From positions 1 through 16,865 of the forward strand of contig FR881222.1 in assembly GCA_000434735.1 (NCBI GenBank): a DNA stretch of 16,865 bases, given 5' to 3'. This DNA comes from Bacteroides sp. CAG:530 (GTDB taxonomy: Bacteria; Bacteroidota; Bacteroidia; Bacteroidales; Bacteroidaceae). A program made the position numbers and the translations under genes. The notes under the pieces are model-generated. The model ran no database searches. It was not told the DNA's origin and worked only from the letters and a program-made list of their open reading frames with translations. Positions 1 to 6,714 of the stretch are shown here, in pieces; the first letter of the stretch is position 1, and each line of letters starts with the position of its first letter.

Positions 1-32
1 ACTGCTGGTTTCAGCCACTCACCCAAACTTCC
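1..32 (-). tRNA. tRNA-Ser, 5' part, cut by the window edge
   Basis: Read on the minus strand, the segment begins GGAAGTT (acceptor 5' strand), then TG (positions 8-9). The D arm has a GGT/ACC stem around the loop GAGTGGCTGAA. A single A follows, then GCAGT, the 5' strand of the anticodon stem. The window ends just before the anticodon loop, so the anticodon cannot be read. The D-arm pattern TGAGTGGCTGAAA is characteristic of bacterial serine tRNAs. The GCAGT stem would fit a Ser-GCT isoacceptor, but that is a guess. A complete Bacteroidetes promoter lies 38 bp upstream. Confidence 0.8.
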
Positions 33-69
33 AAGTCTTCAGCTGACAGCGTTTTTCTCAAACGCGGTG

Positions 70-101
70 CAAATATAGAGGGTATTTTTGAACTGTGCAA
101 A
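70..101 (-). promoter_or_regulatory. Promoter of tRNA-Ser (TTTG-N20-TATATTTG)
   Basis: The minus strand carries TTTG (98-101), a 20-bp spacer and TATATTTG (70-77). This is an exact match to the Bacteroidetes primary-sigma consensus TTTG-N19-21-TAnnTTTG. Transcription should start near 62-64, about 30 nt before the tRNA. A small inverted repeat (GCGTTT 49-54 / AAACGC 60-65) lies in the leader between start point and tRNA. Confidence 0.8.
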
Positions 102-327
102 CTTTATCAGAGTTTTTATTATGCCATTCAATGCGGCTTCTACCCTATCCGAGGGTTATTTCATTGATTTTAAAACCGATAAAAGAAACAATTAATTTAA
201 TTAATTTTTAGACTATGAAAAACTTTTCCTGTTACTGCCGCAAACGAATCAGCATTTACCTATATTTGCTACGATTGTTACATTTAATAAAACATACTAG
301 AAACAGAGTTTACTTACGCTTATTTAC
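102..327. other. AT-rich intergenic region, no gene seen
   Basis: The non-coding stretch between the divergent tRNA-Ser and the gene at 359 runs over 300 bp in total. Apart from the two promoters I see no stable hairpin, repeat or RNA gene. One 44-codon ORF (215-349, plus) was considered and rejected. Confidence 0.6.
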
Positions 328-335
328 TATATTTG
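328..335 (+). promoter_or_regulatory. -7 box for the exported protein at 359
   Basis: TATATTTG matches TAnnTTTG. No clear -33 TTTG lies 19-21 bp upstream; the closest T-rich motif is TTTA at 309-312, only 15 bp away. The implied start of transcription is about 15-20 nt before the ATG at 359. Confidence 0.55.
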
Positions 336-358
336 CGCTAAACATTTAAACTATCCCT

Positions 359-1027
359 ATGAAAAAACTAATTTTTATCGCAGCTTGTATTTGTGCTTTC
401 ATGTACATTTTCATTCTTAAGCATCAATCCTCGAGTACAGAAGAGAACGTAGAAACCGTAGAAGCTGAAGTAGATGAAACACAATTAGAGAAAGAAGACA
501 CTAATGTAAACGGAAACCACCTTACGTTTAAAGGAGTACCAATAGACGGTACTTTGAAGAATTTTGTGCGCCGAATGGAAAAGGCTGGCTTTTATCACGA
601 CGGAGATAAAGGTGGAGCGGCTATGCTTACAGGTGACTTCGCTGGATATAAAGGTTGCACAGTCATTGTCTCTACATTAGACCAAAAAGATTTAGTAAGT
701 CATATCACAGTATGGTTTCCACAGAGAGAAACCTGGGGAAAGCTCTCGGGCGATTACTATGTGCTTAAAAAGCTGCTTACGAAAAAATACGGAAAACCGT
801 CAGCCTGCACGGAAAAATTTCATGATAACACTTTAAACGATGATGGATCAAGAATGACCCAAGTATCATTAGACGAATGCAAATACAATAGTACCTTTAA
901 ATCTACTAAAGGCACTATCAATTTATCAATAGCCCACAGAAGTTTCAACGACTGCTATGTAGAGTTACGCTATTTCGATAAAATCAACAGCGGAATAATT
1001 ACCAATGAGGCATTGAAAGACTTATAG
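359..1027 (+). CDS. Exported/membrane-anchored protein of unknown function
   Basis: 222 aa; I do not recognise a named domain. An N-terminal hydrophobic segment (residues 4-20) after MKK looks like an uncleaved anchor or signal peptide. IAAC (7-10) resembles a lipobox, but hydrophobic residues continue after the Cys, so a lipoprotein is unlikely. Residues 24-50 form an acidic Glu/Asp-rich linker. The rest (about 52-222) reads as one compact domain starting LTFKGVPIDGTLKNFV, with aromatic/glycine-rich strands such as GDFAGYKGC. It holds four cysteines (C100, C150, C174, C199), enough for two periplasmic disulfides. Similar proteins beginning 'FKGVPIDG' are, from memory, common as hypotheticals in Bacteroides. 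The gene has its own -7 box and converges with the GtrA-like gene, 36 bp apart, with no obvious terminator between them. Confidence 0.75.
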   Translation: MKKLIFIAACICAFMYIFILKHQSSSTEENVETVEAEVDETQLEKEDTNVNGNHLTFKGVPIDGTLKNFVRRMEKAGFYHDGDKGGAAMLTGDFAGYKGCTVIVSTLDQKDLVSHITVWFPQRETWGKLSGDYYVLKKLLTKKYGKPSACTEKFHDNTLNDDGSRMTQVSLDECKYNSTFKSTKGTINLSIAHRSFNDCYVELRYFDKINSGIITNEALKDL

Positions 1028-1063
1028 TTATACATTAACAATAAGCCAACAAGCATTTGTAAA

Positions 1064-1456
1064 TCAACGGAAAGTAATATGACGATTTGCCAGGAAATTA
1101 ATGGCACCATACACGAATAATCCAAGGAACTGAGCAAGGTATTCATTGCAATCGAATGCCTCGACAAGTAATATCAAGAACAAGAATTGAGCGATATATG
1201 CAACAGCAAAAGCGCCGGAGAAATATAATATCTGGCGCCATAGATTATTCTTCTTTTCTATGGTGGGATGTAGAGGGAATATCCAATATTTACTCCATAT
1301 AAAGTTATTAATCTGAGCTACCACGTATGCTACGACATTGGCAATGGTGTAATGCTCTCCAGCAAAACACATCATCAGCCATATCACTAGAGCTGTAATT
1401 ATGGCATTCAGCGTGCCTATGGTTGCAAAGCGTGCTATACGTACAGATTCTTTCAT
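1064..1456 (-). CDS. GtrA-like four-helix membrane protein
   Basis: 130 aa, a typical length for the GtrA family. Four hydrophobic helices are visible at about 8-31, 36-56, 75-98 and 105-124. The family's paired signature occurs twice: NNFIWSKYWIF after helix 2 and NFLANRHITF at the C-terminus, which suggests an internal duplication. GtrA-type proteins are thought to translocate polyprenyl-phosphate-linked sugars across the inner membrane for surface glycan decoration. The substrate here cannot be inferred. No glycosyltransferase is adjacent, although the family often sits beside one. The gene lies 95 bp downstream of aspS on the same strand, but a hairpin separates them and I see no TAnnTTTG box in the gap. 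Its expression may depend on readthrough or an atypical promoter. Confidence 0.85.
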   Translation of the reverse strand: MKESVRIARFATIGTLNAIITALVIWLMMCFAGEHYTIANVVAYVVAQINNFIWSKYWIFPLHPTIEKKNNLWRQILYFSGAFAVAYIAQFLFLILLVEAFDCNEYLAQFLGLFVYGAINFLANRHITFR

Positions 1457-1498
1457 TTAGTAGGAATAAGTTGGATTATACTATTATCAAGCAAACAG

Positions 1499-1528
1499 AG
1501 GCACGGGTTCGATATCAAGCCCGTGCCT
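1499..1528 (-). terminator. Probable aspS terminator hairpin
   Basis: A perfect 9-bp GC-rich stem (AGGCACGGG 1499-1507 with CCCGTGCCT 1520-1528) closes a 12-nt loop. It starts 23 nt after the aspS stop. On the minus strand the following tract is CTCTGTTTGCTT, a weak U-run, so termination may be partial and leave some readthrough into the GtrA-like gene. The plus-strand flank (TTCTGTTTT) is also T-rich, but no plus-strand gene ends nearby. Confidence 0.6.
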
Positions 1529-1551
1529 TTCTGTTTTAGTTTAGAACAATA

Positions 1552-3321
1552 TTAATTGTTATTCTTTGTCTTTATGTCGAGTTTCAGATTCAATTCATCC
1601 AGTTGCTTCTGATCGAGGAAACCAGGAGCGTCGAGCATAACATCGCGTCCAGAGTTATTTTTCGGGAATGCGATACAGTCACGAATTGAATCAAGACCTG
1701 CAAACAGTGACACCCAACGGTCGAGGCCGTAAGCCAAACCACCGTGAGGAGGCGCACCGAACTTAAAGGCGTTCATCAAGAAACCGAACTGTTCTGCCGC
1801 CTTTTCTGGAGTGAAGCCCAAGATTTCGAACATCTTAGCTTGCAACTCTGAGTCATGGATACGAATAGAGCCACCACCTACTTCTACACCGTTTACTACC
1901 ATATCGTATGCATCTGCACGTACAGCAGCAGGGTCAGTATCAAGCAATGGAATATCTTCGTCTTTTGGGTGAGTAAACGGGTGATGCATAGCCATCAAGC
2001 GACCTTCTTCTTCGCTCCACTCAAACATCGGGAAGTCAACAACCCACAGACAAGCGAATTTGTTCTTGTCGCGGAGTCCCAACTGATTACCCATTTCAAG
2101 ACGGAGTTCGCAAAGCTGCTTACGGGTCTTCATCACATCGTCACCGCTAAGAATCAGAATCAAGTCGCCCGGTTTAGCGCCGAACGCTTCTTTCATCTTC
2201 TGAAGAACTTCTTGTGAGTAGAACTTATCTACGCTCGATTTAACGTTTCCGTCGGCTTCTACACGGGCATAAACCATACCCTTAGCACCGATTTGCGGAC
2301 GTTTTACGAATTCTGTCAGATGGTCGAGTTGCTTACGAGTGTAGTGTGCGGCACCTTCTGCGCAGATACCGCCGATGTATGCAGCGTTATCGAATACAGA
2401 GAAGCCATAACCCTTCATTACATCCATCAGTTCTACGAACTTCATACCGAAACGCAAGTCGGGTTTATCGCTACCGTAATATTTCATAGCGTCGGCCCAA
2501 GGCATACGCTGGAACGGCTCTGTCAGTTCTACACCACGAAGGGTCTTGAACAAATGCTTAGCCATACCTTCGAACAATTCGATGATATCGTTCTGTTCTA
2601 CAAAGCTCATTTCACAGTCAATCTGAGTAAACTCAGGCTGACGGTCGGCACGGAGGTCTTCATCGCGGAAACACTTCACAATCTGGAAGTAACGGTCGAA
2701 ACCTGATACCATAAGCAATTGCTTCAATGTCTGCGGAGACTGAGGCAATGCGTAGAACTGTCCCGGGTTCATGCGTGAAGGTACTACGAAGTCGCGTGCG
2801 CCTTCTGGAGTAGAACCGATAAGCATAGGAGTTTCAACTTCGAGGAAGCCCTTACCGTCTAGGTAACGACGAACTTCCATAGTCATTTTATGACGCAACT
2901 CCAAGTTCTTACGAACAGCGGTACGGCGCAAATCCAAATAACGGTATTTCATGCGGAGGTCATCGCCGCCATCGGTATTATCCTCGATAGTGAACGGAGG
3001 AGTAAGCGCCGAGTTCAGGATATTCAACTCTGAAACGATGATTTCAATTTCTCCTGTAGGGATGTTGTTGTTCTTGCTTGAACGCTCGCTCACTTCGCCT
3101 TTTACCTGAATTACGAATTCACGGCCCAAGTGGTTGGCACGTTCACAAAGTTCGGCATTCACCTCTGTGTTAAACACCAGTTGAGTGATACCATAACGGT
3201 CGCGGAGGTCGACAAATGTCATTCCGCCCATTTTACGCGAACGCTGTACCCATCCGGCCAGTGTCACGTTTTTGCCTGCATCGGCAAGTCTAAGCTCGCC
3301 GCAAGTATGACTTCTGAACAT
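1552..3321 (-). CDS. aspS: Aspartyl-tRNA synthetase
   Basis: 589 aa, full length for the bacterial-type class II AspRS. It charges tRNA-Asp in the cytoplasm. The N-terminal OB-fold anticodon-binding domain (about 1-105) carries GWVQRSRKMGGMTFVDLRDR. The catalytic core contains motif 1 (FLEVETPML, 159-167), motif 2 (FRDEDLRADRQPEFTQID, 218-235) and motif 3 (GGLAYGLDRWVSLFAG, 527-542). The roughly 285-420 region is the GAD insertion domain typical of bacterial enzymes. In non-discriminating AspRS the position equivalent to M31 is usually His; a hydrophobic residue here is consistent with a tRNA-Asp-specific enzyme, though this is a weak indicator. The start is fixed by the conserved N-terminus MFRSHTCGELRL and by a promoter whose start point lies about 36 nt upstream. 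Transcribed alone, probably ending at the hairpin at 1499-1528. Confidence 0.98.
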   Translation of the reverse strand: MFRSHTCGELRLADAGKNVTLAGWVQRSRKMGGMTFVDLRDRYGITQLVFNTEVNAELCERANHLGREFVIQVKGEVSERSSKNNNIPTGEIEIIVSELNILNSALTPPFTIEDNTDGGDDLRMKYRYLDLRRTAVRKNLELRHKMTMEVRRYLDGKGFLEVETPMLIGSTPEGARDFVVPSRMNPGQFYALPQSPQTLKQLLMVSGFDRYFQIVKCFRDEDLRADRQPEFTQIDCEMSFVEQNDIIELFEGMAKHLFKTLRGVELTEPFQRMPWADAMKYYGSDKPDLRFGMKFVELMDVMKGYGFSVFDNAAYIGGICAEGAAHYTRKQLDHLTEFVKRPQIGAKGMVYARVEADGNVKSSVDKFYSQEVLQKMKEAFGAKPGDLILILSGDDVMKTRKQLCELRLEMGNQLGLRDKNKFACLWVVDFPMFEWSEEEGRLMAMHHPFTHPKDEDIPLLDTDPAAVRADAYDMVVNGVEVGGGSIRIHDSELQAKMFEILGFTPEKAAEQFGFLMNAFKFGAPPHGGLAYGLDRWVSLFAGLDSIRDCIAFPKNNSGRDVMLDAPGFLDQKQLDELNLKLDIKTKNNN

Positions 3322-3363
3322 ATATTGTTTAAATTAATGAGTTCTAGTTTTACTAAGTTCGGG

Positions 3364-3395
3364 CAAATTTAGCACTTGTTTTTCATTTATGCAAC
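3364..3395 (-). promoter_or_regulatory. aspS promoter
   Basis: Minus-strand TAAATTTG (3364-3371) is a full TAnnTTTG match. A GTTG lies at 3392-3395 with a 20-bp spacer, a three-of-four match to the -33 TTTG. The expected 5' UTR is about 35 nt. Confidence 0.65.
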
Positions 3396-3434
3396 AAGAA
3401 TATATTAGAGATACCTCACAAGGTTTCGTCTTTC

Positions 3435-3497
3435 AAAAAAAATACCGCATAATTCAAGCGGACACTATGCGGTGTGCGTCATGAAATCATGCGGTAT
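3435..3497 (-). terminator. Terminator of the L,D-transpeptidase at 3526, with two alternative 5' arms
   Basis: On the minus strand, ATACCGCAT (3489-3497) can pair perfectly with ATGCGGTAT (3442-3450). A run of eight T follows (3435-3442, sharing its first T with the arm). A second upstream arm, ACCGCATA (3466-3473), pairs perfectly with TATGCGGT (3444-3451) and makes a shorter hairpin with a 14-nt loop. Both structures use the same 3' arm, so only one can form at a time. Either could stop transcription before the aspS promoter. The structure begins 28 nt after the stop codon. Confidence 0.8.
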
Positions 3498-3525
3498 CTC
3501 AATTTATACGGTGTAATACTCTCTC

Positions 3526-4227
3526 TTACGACTTTCCGAGCGGATTTAATATTTTGCTTTGTGCTACATAATCTGGAGTAGCGGCGTAAATATACATCAC
3601 GCTTCCGTCTTTTATAGCGTCTATAAGCGGGCGACACATCTTGCTGGGCACGGCAGGACAGCCCAAACTTCTGCCCAATCGCCCTCCACCCTTGCCTATA
3701 AACGAAGGGTCGGCATACGATGCGCCGTGAACTACTATGGCACGGCGGCGGGCATGGTCGTTTATCCCCTCTTCCAACCCGTCGAGGGTAAGAGAGTAGC
3801 CATGCTTTCCATTATATGTAGCATCTGTAAGATAAAAACCTAATGAACTCTTGTAAGATCCGTCTTCATTAGAGAACGAAGTGGCATAATTATCTCCACT
3901 ATTGCGACCGTGAGCTACAACCGACGACAACAGAAGTTTCCGCTCTTTCATGTCGAAAACGAAAAGGCGGCATTCGGTAGACGGTCGAGAGAAATCGATA
4001 AGTGTAAGCACCTCACGACGGCGCTGCGTGATGCGATAGTAACCAGACACCGCTTGGCGGAATGCGGTGAAATTGACTTTACCATCCAGTTGCATTTCGT
4101 CGTAAAGCAGCGAAGCCGTTTCTTTCTTTTCCGGAACGGCAGACGCAGTATTGGCTTTTACTTGCCGAAGCTCTACTGCCGATTGAAACAAGAATAATAG
4201 AATAAATATAATGCGCATAATAATCAT
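3526..4227 (-). CDS. L,D-transpeptidase catalytic-domain protein (YkuD_2 type)
   Basis: 233 aa. An N-terminal hydrophobic segment (about 4-18, no lipobox Cys) acts as signal peptide or anchor and exports the protein to the periplasm. The catalytic region (about 85-215) carries VVAHGRNSG (103-111), IVVHGASYA (164-172) and GRSLGCPAVP (185-194). H167 and C190 are the likely catalytic pair, in the [S]xGCPAV form of the YkuD_2 family rather than classical SHGC. Enzymes of this fold form L,D (3-3) crosslinks or attach proteins to peptidoglycan; the specific reaction here is unknown. A second start, M4 (4218), would also work. It lies 78 bp from the next L,D-transpeptidase gene upstream, but has its own -7 box and a strong terminator, so it is probably transcribed separately. 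Confidence 0.9.
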   Translation of the reverse strand: MIIMRIIFILLFLFQSAVELRQVKANTASAVPEKKETASLLYDEMQLDGKVNFTAFRQAVSGYYRITQRRREVLTLIDFSRPSTECRLFVFDMKERKLLLSSVVAHGRNSGDNYATSFSNEDGSYKSSLGFYLTDATYNGKHGYSLTLDGLEEGINDHARRRAIVVHGASYADPSFIGKGGGRLGRSLGCPAVPSKMCRPLIDAIKDGSVMYIYAATPDYVAQSKILNPLGKS

Positions 4228-4253
4228 GATGCTATGCGAAACAATATCGGGCG

Positions 4254-4261
4254 CAAAAATA
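4254..4261 (-). promoter_or_regulatory. -7 box for the L,D-transpeptidase at 3526
   Basis: Minus-strand TATTTTTG matches TAnnTTTG and lies 26 bp before the start codon. No good -33 TTTG is seen at the right distance, so this is a partial promoter match. Confidence 0.5.
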
Positions 4262-4305
4262 CTGATATTTCAGGAGATTACGACATGCTATTCTGTTAAA
4301 AATCA

Positions 4306-5340
4306 CTATTCTATCACCACGACCAACGATGATTCCGCAGGTAGATATTCGTAAACAAACTTAGCGTGCGAAGTAGCGTTTCTAACACACATATGCGAAC
4401 GAGGTGTGGTGCCAAGCGACCAACTGTATTCAATTTCTGCCGTAGCTGGCAGATTCACCGGAACCCCATGGATATACGCCCCATTAGTAAATCGCGACGC
4501 ATAAGGAGCATATCCGGCAGTCTTAGAACCTCCGTCTTTCAGGAAATACATTTTTCGCTTCTTTTCTTGCACCAAAAACATTCCGAGAGGGGTTTCTTGC
4601 GCATAAGGCGGCCTGCGCATACCAGTGGTGGCAGGATTCATACTACGAATCGCCCATTTGCCACGATTCAATCGCTCTAGAACGGCAATGTTCTGATTAC
4701 GTCGGTCTACAAATGCCACATGATGAAAGGCGGTAGTATCCGACAGCATCTTAACATATCGCAAAGGTACAAGCCATTGCCCGTCTATAGTTACAAGTTC
4801 TATTTTATGAAATCCTCCCCTGCTTTCGCGTAACCACGCCAAAGAACCATCGCGTCCGTAACGCACTGGTACTATGGAATCTGATTCGAAATATAGCGGA
4901 ACCGACTGATAACGCTCCACACCCAAAGTATCGGCTACCCTTCCATACACATTACGCACGAATTTACCAACCAATGGAGCTTCACAATTCATATTCTTAT
5001 AGTTTTTGAGCACTACCCACCGCGCAGAATCGCTCTGCATATTCTCTATAAAGGCAAGGCATTTACGAATCGTTTCCCACTGAAAACTCCTTACCGTATC
5101 ACCGTGAGGATATTCGTCGGCCAACGTATGCTTGTCATACAGAAGCGAATGATTTAGTTGTATATCAGCACCTTTTAGAGGCTGCTCACGTATTATTTCT
5201 TCAGGTTGTAAAGAGACAAGAGTGTCTATCCGGCTTTCTGTTGCTTCCGCCACCGGGATAATTTCGGACTCTGTTTTCTTGCATCCGCAAAAAACTGCCG
5301 CACACACCACCAGGAACATTATGAAATGCAGTCGTCTCAT
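4306..5340 (-). CDS. Lipoprotein L,D-transpeptidase (YkuD fold, SHMC active site)
   Basis: 344 aa. The N-terminus MRRLHFIMFLVVCAAVFCGC is a lipoprotein signal with C20 as the probable lipidated Cys, although the lipobox FCG is not classical. Residues 21-60 look like a flexible linker. The region about 225-344 is a YkuD L,D-transpeptidase domain: GAYIHGVPV (287-295, H291) and SHMCVRN (315-321, C318). The usual SHGC(V/I)R motif has Met instead of Gly here, while the Ser, His, Cys and Arg are kept, so activity is expected. Residues about 60-225 form an N-terminal domain that I do not recognise. The probable role is peptidoglycan crosslinking or anchoring from the periplasmic side of a membrane. 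It belongs to a different branch from its neighbour at 3526. Confidence 0.88.
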   Translation of the reverse strand: MRRLHFIMFLVVCAAVFCGCKKTESEIIPVAEATESRIDTLVSLQPEEIIREQPLKGADIQLNHSLLYDKHTLADEYPHGDTVRSFQWETIRKCLAFIENMQSDSARWVVLKNYKNMNCEAPLVGKFVRNVYGRVADTLGVERYQSVPLYFESDSIVPVRYGRDGSLAWLRESRGGFHKIELVTIDGQWLVPLRYVKMLSDTTAFHHVAFVDRRNQNIAVLERLNRGKWAIRSMNPATTGMRRPPYAQETPLGMFLVQEKKRKMYFLKDGGSKTAGYAPYASRFTNGAYIHGVPVNLPATAEIEYSWSLGTTPRSHMCVRNATSHAKFVYEYLPAESSLVVVIE

Positions 5341-5380
5341 AGCTGTATGGCTTTAAGGTTTATCTATCGTATCTCTTTTG

Positions 5381-5414
5381 CAAATATAAGAAAAATGTGT
5401 AAGCAAGTATCAAA
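5381..5414 (-). promoter_or_regulatory. Promoter of the lipoprotein L,D-transpeptidase
   Basis: Minus-strand TATATTTG (5381-5388) is a perfect -7 box. TTTG (5411-5414) lies upstream with a 22-bp spacer, slightly longer than the usual 19-21. The 21-bp repeat array begins about 70 bp further upstream. Confidence 0.6.
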
Positions 5415-5485
5415 AACAGCGTTTCATTCCAAGAAATGTTAGAAATCTTGCGAGCAAAAAACAGTGATTTCTTATTCAATTCTCT

Positions 5486-5569
5486 ATCTTTAACCTAAAG
5501 ATATACATCTTTAGCCTAGATATATACATCTTTAGGTTAAAGATACATATATCCAGGCTAGATTTATAG
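5486..5569. repeat. Four-unit 21-bp palindromic repeat array
   Basis: Four units start at 5486, 5507, 5528 and 5549, exactly 21 bp apart. Unit 1 begins ATCTTTAACCTAAAGAT and unit 3 begins ATCTTTAGGTTAAAGAT. These are exact reverse complements of each other, and each is also internally palindromic (ATCTTTA-N3-TAAAGAT). Units 2 (ATCTTTAGCCTAGAT) and 4 (ATATCCAGGCTAGAT) are degenerate and roughly inverted relative to each other. Units 1 and 3 can form an 18-bp stem (5485-5502 with 5528-5545). The array lies between the porin stop and the promoter of the lipoprotein L,D-transpeptidase. It could be a set of operators spaced two helical turns apart or a structured 3' UTR element. Confidence 0.8.
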
Positions 5570-5619
5570 TTTTTACGCCAACAGAAACAACTTTCTATTA
5601 ACACGTTTTCAACTTCTTC

Positions 5620-6648
5620 TTAAAAGCGTACCATCATTTCTACTACCAGTTTGTCTTGTTCTGATTCTTTTGCGTGCGAAATGTCGTGATAGAAATACTT
5701 TTCGTAGTTTAAGCGAAGGTCTGCCTGAAATGGCTTTCCGAAGCTGAAAGTAAGACCGCCGGTAAAACGGTGGCGTTCATGGTCGGTGATATACAACGCT
5801 CCGTTGGCGTCTGTCTTACCGTAGTTATTATTCCCCATATAATCGAAACGACCCAAGAAAGATACCTTTTTAAATATCGACTTCGGCTTTTTAATCCAGA
5901 GGTCGTAATTTACGAAAGCATCGACAGCCCATACATTATCAAAATCGGTGTGAGCGAAGCGTTTATACATGGCTTCCACCTCGAAATGCCAGTTGTTGCG
6001 GTCGAGGTATGTACCTAAATCATACATGTATACATTATTTTCTGTAGGCCGAATGCGCTGTGTACTCAAAGTAATGTTATACCCTTCGAACGGATTAACT
6101 ATCAATTTAGCCGAATATGAAAGAGTTTTGTGCCATCCTTTTTGCTGAGTCAATCCCGAGCCGTTGAACAATCCAGCTTCTACAGAGAATGGCAAACCTT
6201 CTTTATTGGAATATTTTACGGTTGCACCGGCATCGCGCAAGCTACCCATTTGCTTGGCTATGAAAGAACGATTGGCGAAATACTGCAAATGCGGAGAACG
6301 ATGCGCGTCGATAGTAAACGGAACTCGCATCTGTCCTACAGTAACATCCAAGCCTTTCACCGGAGTTACGCGGGCATATACATCGAGCATCTTGATAACG
6401 CCTTCATCAGAAAGGTCGATTTCTGCCTTGTACGTTACTCTATCTGGAATCACTTTTCCGTCTACACTTACACGGGCATTGCGCACCTGAAAACGTTGGG
6501 TAGCGTTCGTAGTCTGATATTCGTACTTTCCTCTGATTGTTCCATGTACCTGAGGCAGATAATCCTTAATCTTCTGTAAGTCGATAGTCTGGGCATTGGC
6601 CGAGACCATAAGAAAAGCAGCAAGTACTGCTCCTAATTGTTTTTTCAT
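5620..6648 (-). CDS. Outer-membrane porin, OprO/OprP (Porin_O_P) family
   Basis: 342 aa from the start chosen here. MKKQLGAVLAAFLMVSANA-Q is a clean signal peptide (cleavage after residue 19). The rest is a beta-barrel: alternating amphipathic strands, many Tyr/Arg/Phe, and a terminal VVEMMVRF ending in the aromatic residue required for outer-membrane insertion. FQVRNARVSVDGKVIPDRVTYKAEIDL and GLDVTVGQMRVPFT are typical of the phosphate-selective porin O/P family. Substrate specificity in Bacteroidetes members is not established. A longer reading frame starts at 6669, but its ATG is at or before the expected transcription start, so the second Met (6648) is used. No pho-box-like element was recognised. 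Confidence 0.9.
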   Translation of the reverse strand: MKKQLGAVLAAFLMVSANAQTIDLQKIKDYLPQVHGTIRGKYEYQTTNATQRFQVRNARVSVDGKVIPDRVTYKAEIDLSDEGVIKMLDVYARVTPVKGLDVTVGQMRVPFTIDAHRSPHLQYFANRSFIAKQMGSLRDAGATVKYSNKEGLPFSVEAGLFNGSGLTQQKGWHKTLSYSAKLIVNPFEGYNITLSTQRIRPTENNVYMYDLGTYLDRNNWHFEVEAMYKRFAHTDFDNVWAVDAFVNYDLWIKKPKSIFKKVSFLGRFDYMGNNNYGKTDANGALYITDHERHRFTGGLTFSFGKPFQADLRLNYEKYFYHDISHAKESEQDKLVVEMMVRF

Positions 6649-6673
6649 GTCGTTATTATCATTTTTCACGATA

Positions 6674-6681
6674 CAAAAGTA
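6674..6681 (-). promoter_or_regulatory. -7 box of the porin gene
   Basis: Minus-strand TACTTTTG matches TAnnTTTG. Transcription would start near 6667, leaving a roughly 20-nt leader before the ATG at 6648. This decides the porin start. No TTTG sits at the canonical spacing; the nearest is at 6707-6710, 25 bp away. Confidence 0.55.
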
Positions 6682-6714
6682 CGGCGCACGTATAATGAGA
6701 AAATGTCAAAAGTG

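Noticed and set aside
215..349. 44-codon plus-strand ORF beginning MKNFSCYCRKR upstream of the gene at 359
   Set aside because: No ribosome site or promoter before it; it overlaps the -7 box of the next gene, and its composition (Leu/Arg/Tyr-rich) looks like translated AT-rich intergenic DNA.
1855..2706. Two plus-strand ORFs of 120 and 137 codons (1855-2217 and 2293-2706)
   Set aside because: Both are antisense to the aspS core, whose class II motifs are intact.
5486..5569. CRISPR array
   Set aside because: The 21-bp periodicity has no separate repeat and spacer, the units are themselves palindromic and variable, and no cas genes are present.
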